Below, piece by piece: positions 55,593-64,000 of a DNA stretch of 64,000 bases (its first letter is position 1; each line of letters starts with the position of its first letter). Both the position numbers and the translations under genes were made by a program. The notes below the pieces were generated by a model. It was not told the DNA's origin, made no database searches, and saw only the letters and a list, made by a program, of their open reading frames with translations. The stretch is from Spongilla lacustris (lineage: Eukaryota; Porifera; Demospongiae; Spongillida; Spongillidae), in contig OX442433.1 in the NCBI GenBank assembly GCA_949361645.1, positions 4,211,720-4,275,719 of the forward strand, written 5' to 3'.

Positions 55593-56399
55593 ATGAGTCA
55601 ACAGGAGTCTAATCAAGCGGCTACAGAGTCTAGTCAGGCGGCTACAGTAAGCACCGTCGGCGTCAAGCTACCGCCTTTTTGGCCAAACGACCCTCGCTTG
55701 TGGTTTGCCCAAGTAGAGGCACAATTTCACACCAGAATTATCACGGCTCAAAAGACCAGGTTTGACTACGTAATAGCTTCACTTTCCCCAGAAATTGCTA
55801 CAGAAGTACGTGATTTAATTCTGCAGCCGCCAACTAACAACCCCTACAATACGCTCCGGTAACAACTCATTCACAGAACTTCCACCTCTGAACAAAGTCG
55901 TCTACAGCAACTCTTAGCGGGGCTGGAATTGGGCGATTCGAGGCCGACCCGTTTGTTACGTCGGATGCAGGCTTTACTTAGCGGTGACACTTCCGCCACG
56001 GACAGCGCTTTATTTAGGGAGCTATTTTTACAACGCCTTCCATCGAATGTGCGGATGGTTGTAGCTTCGTCTACAGATTCTGATGTCCAGCAGTTAGCAG
56101 AGCTAGCTGACAGGATCATGGATGCATCCACTTCCAACTCCTCAATCACCACGGTTGCAGATTCCCAGAATTCAAGCCTGCAAGCGGAGATCAACTCTCT
56201 TCGGGCAGATGTTAGTGACTTAAAGAAGTTGCTGGAGGACCTTTCTGTCTCACAACATGGTAATCGTGGTGCAAGAAAGCCAGATTCTGCTTCACAGCCA
56301 CAAACAAATCTGTGTTGGTATCACTTCCGTTTTGGTGATGCAGCCAAGAAGTGCAAAGCTCCATGCTCTAAGGCGGGAAACTTCAAAGCCGGTCACTGA
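55593..56399 (+). pseudogene. Gypsy gag with one in-frame stop
   Basis: I start it at the ATG at 55593 because the earlier in-frame ATG (55572) is inside the LTR. The capsid-like part begins LPPFWPNDPRLWFAQVEAQF (the usual 'W..D...WF...E..F' gag opening). A later segment reads RPTRLLRRMQALL and FLQRLPSNVRM. A coiled-coil stretch and an unusual zinc knuckle (CWYHFRFGDAAKKCKAPC) follow. TAA at 55860-55862 interrupts the frame. Gag ends with TGA at 56397-56399, overlapping the pol ATG. Confidence 0.9.
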
Positions 56400-57675
56400 T
56401 GGCGACTTCAGGGGCTGGCGTGAAGCATTATTTTAGTCGCCTCTTCTATATAACTGATCATGGTACAAATCGTCAATTTTTAGTGGATACTGGTGCAGGA
56501 ATTAGTGTAATACCACCCTCTACAACTGATCGATCAAACCCACAAGACATGGTCTTACAAGCTGCTAACAATACTTCAATTCCCACCTTTGGGAGACGCT
56601 CAATAACTCTAGACCTTGGACTTCAAAGGCAGTTTCCATGGATTTTTGTTATTGCAGATGTTAAGTTACCCATTCTAGGAATTGATTTTTTGCGGCACTA
56701 TGACCTAGTTGTGGACGTGAAGCAGCAGCGATTGTTGGACTCAGTGACCCGATCTCAAGTTCAAGGAATTGTCTCTCATAGGCCATCGATTCATCTAACC
56801 TTGTTACCGCTTACATGTAGTAATCCATTTGAAGCCATTCTCAAGGACTTTCCATCAGTGATACAACCTTTCAGCGAGCACCTCCCAGTCCGGCATGATG
56901 TTACCCATCACATTGACACTACAGGCCCGCCAGTGTATGCTCGCCCACGACGACTGGCACCGGAGCATCTCAAACTGGCACGTAAAGAATTTGATCACAT
57001 GCTTCAACTAGGCATTGTCCGACCATCCTCTAGTAGCTGGGCATCCCCACTGCACATTGTACCAAAGAAATCTACTGGTGACTGGCGCCCTTGTGGCGAC
57101 TATCGTGCTCTTAACAAGTCTACCATCCCTGATCGTTACCCCATTCCCCACATCCAAGATTTTGCAACTACTCTACATGGTGCCACAATATTCCCCAAAC
57201 TTGACCTTGTCAAGGCATACCATCAAATTCCAATTGAACCCGCTGACATCCCAAAGACAGCTGTTGTCACTCCATTTGGTCTGTTCGAATTTGTGCGCAT
57301 GCCTTTTGGCCTTCGCAATGCGGCCCAGACCTTTCAACGATTTATTGACGAGGTGCTTCGTGGTCTTCAGTTTAGTTATGCTTATGTGGATGACGTTTTG
57401 ATAGCTAGCGCCAACCCAGAGGAGCACAAACAGCATCTTCGTTTGGTCTTGGAACGCTTTCAGAAGAATGGAATCGTTGTCAACCCTTCTAAGTGCAAAC
57501 TTGGTGTTGCTACACTAGAGTTTCTAGGGCACAAGGTCTCAGAGCATGGCATTGAACCACTGGAAGAGCGTGTTCAGGCTCTGCAACAATTTCCACTGCC
57601 TGATACCCAGCGCAAGCTGCGGGAATTTTTGGGGCTGATCAACTTTTACCATCGTTTTGTACGGCATTTTGCAAC
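56399..57675 (+). pseudogene. Gypsy pol: protease and reverse transcriptase
   Basis: The retropepsin active site [11 protein letters not shown] lies about 30 residues in, with [11 protein letters not shown] as the flap/ILG end. The RT follows: [35 protein letters not shown] (motif A Asp), [15 protein letters not shown], and YVDDVLIAS (catalytic YVDD). It ends in [11 protein letters not shown]. The frame then runs out because of a one-base shift near 57670. All RT catalytic residues are present. Confidence 0.92.
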
Positions 57676-58075
57676 CACTCAATGCAATGCTCTCTCACTC
57701 TTTGGCGAATGACAGAGTGCTATCATGGACACAGCTAACCACAGATGCTTTCAAACAGGCTAAGGAGATGTTAGCACGAGCAACGATGCTATTTCATCCC
57801 AAGCCAGATGCTCTCACATCCATTATGACGGATGCATCAAACAAGGCCGTTGGAGCAGTTCTGCAGCAGAAACTTGGGGCAGATTGGCACCCCATATCCT
57901 ATTTTTCAAGGAAGCTGAATGTAGCAGAAACCAAGTACAGTGCATTTGATCGAGAGTTGCTAGCGGTTTACCTTGCCATCAAACACTTCCGTCATTTTGT
58001 TGAAGGCCGGCCGTTTCATGTGTTAACTGACCACAAACCTCTGACATAGGCTCTATCCTCCAATTCCACTGAGTA
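57660..58075 (+). pseudogene. Gypsy pol: RNase H part
   Basis: It continues pol in another frame. TDASNKAVGAVLQQ and FSRKLNVAETKYSAFDRELL, then VLTDHKPLT, are the Asp/Glu/Asp-bearing RNase H landmarks. TAG at 58047-58049 directly after HKPLT stops it, and the next frame change lies near 58080. Confidence 0.88.
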
Positions 58076-58079
58076 CACA

Positions 58080-59496
58080 GATCCGCCATCTGGACTACAT
58101 CTCACAATTTACTACTGACCTCCGATATGTGAAAGGTGGTAACAATGCTGTTGCTGACGCTCTGTCTCGTATAGATGTGCACGCCTTACAGCACCAAACA
58201 GGAACCATTGACTATGTGGAGATGGCATCTGCACAGAGTACAGACCCTGAGATTCAGAGACTCCAAAACGGTTCGACAACGACCTCTCTGGTTCTGAAAG
58301 CAATTCCACTGGAAGGTTCTAATTTAACCCTCCTTTGTGACACTTCTACTGGTGTTTCACGGCCAGTGGTTCCTGGAACCTGCTGTCGGTCAGTGTTCCA
58401 CGCATTACATTCCATGGCACATCCCGGGGTGCGGGCAACTCAACACCTGATATCCACTCGTTTTGTATGGCCTGGCATGAACACTGATGTCCGAGAATGG
58501 TCTCGAACCTGCCTACAGTGTCAAAGATCCAAAATCCATCGCCATACTGTTACCCCACTTGCAACGTTTGCTACTCCAGACTCTCGGTTTGATATCATCC
58601 ATCTGGATCTGGTGGGACCTTTACCACCTTCAAAGGGTTTTTCATATCTTCTCACCATCATTGACCGGTTCACTAGATGGCCTGAAGCTATTCCAATTCC
58701 GGATATGACTGCTACCACTGTCGCTCAAGCATTTATCACCGGGTGGGTTTCACGTTTTGGAATTCCTTCCTCTATCACCACAGATCGTGGAAGGCAATTT
58801 GAATCTAATCTTTGGGCCGAACTTATGCATTCATTGGGTACTGTTCGACTTAGAACAACAGCTTATCACCCCATAGCCAACGGGTTAGTGGAACGCTTTC
58901 ATCGGCAGCTAAATGCTGCCCTCAGAGCCTGTCCAGATCCAGTCCAATGGGTTGACGCCTTACCACTTATTCTGCTGGGCATCAGAACCACTCTGAAACA
59001 GGATCTTGGATGCAGTGTTGCAGAATTGGTATATGGTACAACTCTCCGTATCCCAGGAGAGTTTTTCACATCTACAGCGTCCACAGGTGTTGATGCAGCA
59101 TCGTATGTAGAACAGTTGAAGGCAACAATGCGCCACCTGCAGGCTACCCCACCTCGAGTAAGCGACAGACCCAAGGTGTATATCTCTAAGGACCTCACTT
59201 CCAGTTCTCACGTTTTTGTCCGGCATGATGCTGTGCGAAAACCACTGCAACAGCCTTATGACGGTCCCTTCAAGGTCCTTCTACGGTCAGACAAATACTT
59301 CACTCTTGACATCAACGGCCGCAAGGACACAGTTTCGGTAGATCGGCTGAAACCAGCATATTTGGAGGAGCCACTCAACGACACCACAGAGTCCTCTTCA
59401 ACCCACTCAGCTGCAGTTCTTCCAGCTACACCTACTACTCGTTATGGACGCCATATTAAGCCTCCGGATTGTCTTCAGTTAGGCGATCCTCACTAA
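58080..59496 (+). pseudogene. Gypsy pol: end of RNase H linker and integrase
   Basis: It opens with a DYISQFTTD...ADALSRI linker. An HHCC zinc-binding segment comes next (AHPG...CLQCQRSK), then the integrase core with the Asp of HLDLVGPLP, the Asp of [11 protein letters not shown] and the Glu of NGLVERFHR (DDE triad complete). The C-terminal part has [19 protein letters not shown] (GPY/F module) and a [10 protein letters not shown] end. The stop is at 59494-59496. The frame is intact over 455 codons. Confidence 0.92.
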
Positions 59497-59527
59497 GGGG
59501 GTTGGGGGGGGGGGGGGGGGGGGGTAC
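59497..59527 (+). promoter_or_regulatory. Polypurine tract before the 3' LTR
   Basis: GGGGGTTG followed by 21 G (59504-59524), then TAC and the LTR. Polypurine tracts in this position prime plus-strand synthesis. The G21 run has probably expanded. Confidence 0.8.
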
Positions 59528-59640
59528 TGTTGCGTACATATTCGAATACAAATATGAACTCATTATGTAATGCTATGTCATGTGATGTAAATTAGTGATG
59601 ATTATTAAATTATATTTTCTGGTCGCATGAAAGCTCGTCA
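59528..59640 (+). repeat. 3' LTR of the Gypsy element
   Basis: TGTTGCGTACATATTCGAAT ... GCATGAAAGCTCGTCA, the same as 55473-55585 except for about three substitutions. It is followed by CAGTAA, matching the CAGTAA before the 5' LTR. Confidence 0.92.
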
Positions 59641-62600
59641 CAGTAACACTACTATAACAGCACCAACAGTAGGCCTACTCACTAAGCACCAACAGAAGGC
59701 CTACTACCAGAGTACTAACAGTAGGCCTACTACTAGAGCACTAAAAGTAGGCCTACTATCAAAGCACCAATAGTAGGCCTACTACCAGAGCACCAAATGT
59801 AGGCCTACTATCAGAGCACCAACAGTTCTAGTAGGCCTACTATCAGAGCGCCAACAATTGGTCTACTACCAGAGCACCAACCGTAGGCCTACTATCAAAG
59901 CACCAGCAGTAGGGTCATTACCAGAGCATCAACTGTGAAGCTACTACCAGAGTACCTACAGAAGGCCTACTACTAGAGCACCAACAGTAGGCCTATATAC
60001 TATCAGAGCACCAACAGTAGGCCTACATTCAGAGCACCATGTAACTGTAGGTCTACTATCAGAACTCTAACAGTAGGCCTACTATCAGAGCACAAACAGT
60101 GGGCCTACTACCAGAGCACCATCTGTAAGCCTACATTCAAATCACCAACAGTAGGTCTACTATCTGAGCACCAACTGTAGCCCTACATGCAGAGCACCAA
60201 CAGTAGGTCAACTATCAGAGCACCAACAGTAGGCCTACTAGTAACAAGAGCACCAACTGTAGGCCTACTATCAGAGGACCAACAGTAGCCCTACTATCAG
60301 AGCACCAACAGTAGGCCTACTCCCAGAGCACTAATAGAAGGCCTACGACCAGAGCACTAACAGTAGGCCTACTACCAGAGCACTAAAAAGTAGGCCTACT
60401 ACCAGAGCACCAGCAGTTCTAGTAGGCCTACTATCAGAGCGCCAACAGAAGGTCTACTACCAGAGCACCAACAGTAGCTCTATTACCAGAGGACCAACGG
60501 TAGGCCTACTACTAGGGCACCAACAGTAGGTCTATACTATCAGAGCACCAACAGTAGGCCTACTATCAGAGCACCATGCAACAGTAGGTCTACCATCAGA
60601 GTACCAACAGTAGGTCTACTATCTGAGCACCAACAGTATAACTACTATCAGAGCACCAAAAGTAGGCCTACTACCAGAGCACCAAACGTAGGCCTATTAT
60701 CAGAGGACCAACAGTAGCTTTACCATCAGAGCACCAACAGTACGCCTACTCTGAGAGCACCAATAGAAGGCCTACTACCAATGCACTAACAGTAGGCCTA
60801 CTAGTAGAGCACTAAAAGGAGGCCTACTATCAAAGCACCAATAGTAGGCCTACTACCAGTGCACCGAATGTAGGCCGACTGTCAGTTCTAGTAGGCCTAC
60901 TATCAGAGCGCCAACAGTAGGTCTACTACCAGAGCACCAACAGTGGGCCTACCATCAAATCACCTACAGTTTGTCTACTATCAGAGCCCTACTATCAGAG
61001 CACCAACAGTAGGCCTACTACCAGAGCACCAACAGTAGGCCAACTATCAGAGCACCATCAGTATCCCTACTATCAGAGCACCAACAGTAGGCCTACTCCC
61101 ATAGCACCAACAGTAGGCCTACTACCAGAGCACCAACAGTAGGCCTACTACCAGAGGACCAACAGTAGCCCTACTATCAGAGCACCAACAGTAGGCCTAC
61201 TCCCATAGCACCAACAGTAGGCCTACTACCAGAGCACCAACAGTAGGCCTACTACCAGAGCACCAACAATAGGTCTACTATCTGAGCACCAACATTATAA
61301 CTACTATCAGAGCACCAATAGTAGGCCTACTACCAGTGCACCAACAGTAGGCCTACTATCAGAGAACCAACAGTAGCCCGACTATTTGAGCACCAACAGT
61401 AGGCCTACTCCCAGAGCACCAACAGAAGGCCTACTGCAAGAGCACTAACTGTACGCCTACTATCAGAGGACCAACAGTAGCCCTACTATCACAGCACCAA
61501 CAGTAGACCTTCTCACAGAGCACCAATAGAAGGCTTACTACCAGAGCACGAACAGTAGGCCTACTACTAGAGCTTTTAAAGTAGGCCTACTATCAGAGCA
61601 CAAACAGTTGGCCTATACTATCATAGCACCAATAGTCGGCCTACTATCAGAGCAATTAAAACTCCAACAGTAGGCCAAATACTAGAGCTTCACCAGTAGC
61701 CGTACTATCAGAGCACCAACAGTAGGCCAAAAACCAGAGCACCAACAGTAGGCCTACTACCGGAGCACCAACAGAAGGTCTACTATCTGAGCACCAACAG
61801 TATAAAATTATCAGAGCACCAACAGTAGGCCTACTACAAGAGCACCAACAGTAGCCCTACTACCAGAGTACCAAATGTAGGCCTATTATCATAGCACCAG
61901 CAGTACTAGTAGGGCTACTATCAGAGCACCAACAGTAGGTCTACTACCAGAGCACCAACCGTAGGCCTTCTATCAGAGCACCAACAGTAGGCTCATTACC
62001 AGAGCACCAACGGTATAATTACTACCAGAGGACCTACAATAAGCCTACTTACCAGAGCACCAACAGTAGGCTTATACTATCAGAGCACCAACAGTAGGCC
62101 TACAATCAGAGCACCATGTAACTGTAGGCCTACTATCAGAAGTCTAACAGTAGGCCTACTATCAGAGCACCAACAGTGGGCCTACTACCAGAGCACCATC
62201 AGTAGGCCTACTTTCAAATCACTAAAACTAGATCTACTATCTGAGCACCAACTGTAGCCCTACATGCAGAGCACGAATAGTACATCTAATATCAGGGCAC
62301 CAACAGTAGGCCTACTACCAGAGCACCAACTGTAGGCCTACTATCAGAGGACCAGCAGTAGACCTACTATCAGAGTACCAACAGTAGGCCTACTCCCAGA
62401 GCACCAACAGAAGCAGAAGGCCTACTACCAGAGTCCTAACAGTAGGCCTACTACTACAGCACTAAAAGTAGGCCTACTATCAAAGCAACAACAATAGTCC
62501 TACTACCAGAGCACCAACAGCTTCTAGTGGGCCTACTATCAGAGCGCCAACAGAAGGTCTACTGACAGAGCACCAACAGTAGCTCTACTATCAGAGCACC

Positions 62601-64000
62601 AACAGTAGGTCTACTATCAGAGCACCAACAGTAGGACTACTACCAGAGCACCAACAGTAGGCCAACTATCAGTACTCAAAAGGTAGGCCTACTATCAGAG
62701 CACCAACTGTGGGCTTACTACAAGCGCACCAACAGTGAACCTACCATCAGATCACCAACAGAATGTCTACTATCAGAGTAACAACAGTAGCCCTACTATC
62801 AGAGCACCAACAGTAGGTCTACTATCAGAGCACCAACAGTAGGACTACTACCAGAGCACCAACAGTAGGCCAACTATCGGAGCACCATCCGTAGCCCTAC
62901 TATCAGAGGACCAGCAGTAGCGCTACTATCGGTACACATACATTAGGCCTACGCACAGAGTACCAACAGAATGCCTACTACCAGAGCACCAACTGTAGGC
63001 CTACTATCAGAGGACCAACAGTAGTCCCACTATCAAAGCACCAACAGTATAACTACCATCAGAGCACCAACAGTAGGCCTACTACCAGAGCACCAATCGT
63101 AGGCCTACTATCAGAGGACCAACAGTAGGCCTACTCCCAGAGCACCAATTGAAGGCCTGCTACCAGTGCAATAACAGCAGGCCTACTGGTAGAGCACTAA
63201 AAGTAGGCTTACTACTAAAGTACGAAAAGTAGGCCTACTACCAGTATACCGAATATAGGCCTACTATCAGAGCACCAACAGTTCTAGTAGGCCTACTATC
63301 AGAGCACCAACAGTAGGTCTACTACCAGAGCACCAACAGTGGGCCTACCATCAAGTTACCTACAGTATGTCTACAAACAGAGCAACAACAGTAGCCCTAC
63401 TATCAGAGCACCAACAGTAGGTCTACTATCAGAGCCCGAACAGTAGGCCTACTACCAGTGCACCAACAGTAGGCCAACTATCAGAGCTCCATCAGTAGCC
63501 CTTCTATCACAGCACCAACAGTAGGCCTACTCCCAGAGCACCATGTAACTGTAAGCCTACTATCAGAAGTCTAACAGTAGGCCTACTTTCAAATCACTAA
63601 AACTAGATCTACTATCTGAGCACCAACTGTAGCCCTACATGCAGAGCACAAATAGCACATCTAATATCAGAGCACCAACAGTAGGCCTACTACCAGAGCA
63701 CCAACTGTAGGCCTACTATCAGAGGACCAGCAGTAGCCCTACTATCAGAGTACCAACAGTAGGCCTACTCCCAGAGCACCAACAGATGCAGAAGGCCTAC
63801 TACCAGAGCCCTAACAGTAGGCCTACTACTAGAGCACTAAAAGTAGGCCTACTATCAAAGCAACAACATTAGTCCTACTACCAGAGCACCAACAGCTTCT
63901 AGTGGGCCTACTATCAGAGCGCCAACAGAAGGTCTACTGACAGAGCACCAACAGTAGCTCTACTATCAGAGCACCAACAGTAGGTCTACTATCAGAGCAC
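59641..64000 (+). repeat. Minisatellite, unit about 26 bp, block 2 (runs off the window)
   Basis: Same unit as block 1. The segment 62211-62625 reappears at 63586-64000 (offset 1375 bp) with few differences, including rare markers such as CACTAAAACTAGATCTAC and the double AGCAGAAGG or ATGCAGAAGG insert. The array has therefore grown recently by duplicating long blocks. Confidence 0.97.

Larger units (their letters stand above)
55473..59640 (+). mobile_element. Gypsy-type LTR retrotransposon in the minisatellite
   Basis: Two direct LTRs of 113 bp flank gag and pol in the order protease, RT, RNase H, integrase, which is the Ty3/Gypsy order. AGTAA precedes the 5' LTR and follows the 3' LTR, giving a target duplication of 5 or 6 bp. 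A G-rich polypurine tract ends three bases before the 3' LTR. Gag and pol overlap at TGATG (56397-56401). No envelope gene. LTRs differ at only about three positions, yet the coding part has two stops and two frameshifts. The copy cannot make its own proteins. Confidence 0.95.

Noticed and set aside
52365..64000. CRISPR-like appearance of regularly spaced repeats
   Set aside because: The units follow one another with no unique spacers, the setting is eukaryotic and no cas-like gene is near.
1..64000. tRNA or rRNA genes
   Set aside because: I looked for A/B-box-like and rRNA core sequences and saw none that I could support. A covariance-model scan would settle it.

Overview
The window looks like nuclear DNA of a non-vertebrate metazoan, probably marine. 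The evidence is spliced exons with GT-AG borders, very large introns, dense nested transposable elements, long tandem arrays, and the self-complementary word TACATGTA scattered everywhere. I cannot place it more precisely than 'sponge, cnidarian, mollusc or similar'. There is no sign of bacterial gene organisation.

Region 1 (1-26,340). One cellular gene runs on the + strand: the 3' part of a condensin I subunit (barren/CAP-H, NCAPH). Nine exons were found at 205-347, 5577-5677, 6118-6234, 7614-7650, 7887-7915, 12595-12735, 21493-21594, 26058-26171 and 26278-26340 (stop). Their reading phases agree from one to the next. The first exons lie upstream of the window.

The introns are full of mobile DNA:
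- a reverse-transcriptase (RT) element on the - strand (about 1290-5300), split by a TA-flanked DNA transposon (1815-3892) that carries a BEL/Pao gag fragment;
- four consecutive fold-back palindromes of about 0.8 kb (8073-11426) and a fifth, shorter relative (20670-21262);
- a second RT/endonuclease element (14735-20038), split by another DNA transposon (15656-17600);
- a two-member terminal-inverted-repeat family (22349-24146 and 24861-25405);
- MITEs and other fold-back elements.

Region 2 (26,341-27,810). A poor intergenic stretch with one unassigned 91-codon ORF. It ends in a half MITE cut off where the satellite begins.

Region 3 (about 27,811-51,909). A 24-kb AT-rich satellite with a monomer of about 177 bp. 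Almost every monomer carries TGACGTCA beside a second dyad. There are at least three monomer types, and long blocks have been duplicated inside the array. It is interrupted by a 5'-truncated LINE (32,201-33,190), a Penelope-like element in head-to-tail arrangement (37,902-41,345) and a tiny antisense copy of the same LINE tail (49,461-49,586).

Region 4 (52,365-64,000, running off the end). A minisatellite with a unit of about 26 bp, centred on the palindrome GTAGGCCTAC, with higher-order structure. A Gypsy-type LTR retrotransposon (55,473-59,640) with 113-bp LTRs and four coding lesions is inserted in it.

Apart from the condensin gene, every recognisable coding region is transposon-derived and nearly all are broken. 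The window reads as a gene end next to heterochromatin-like repeats.
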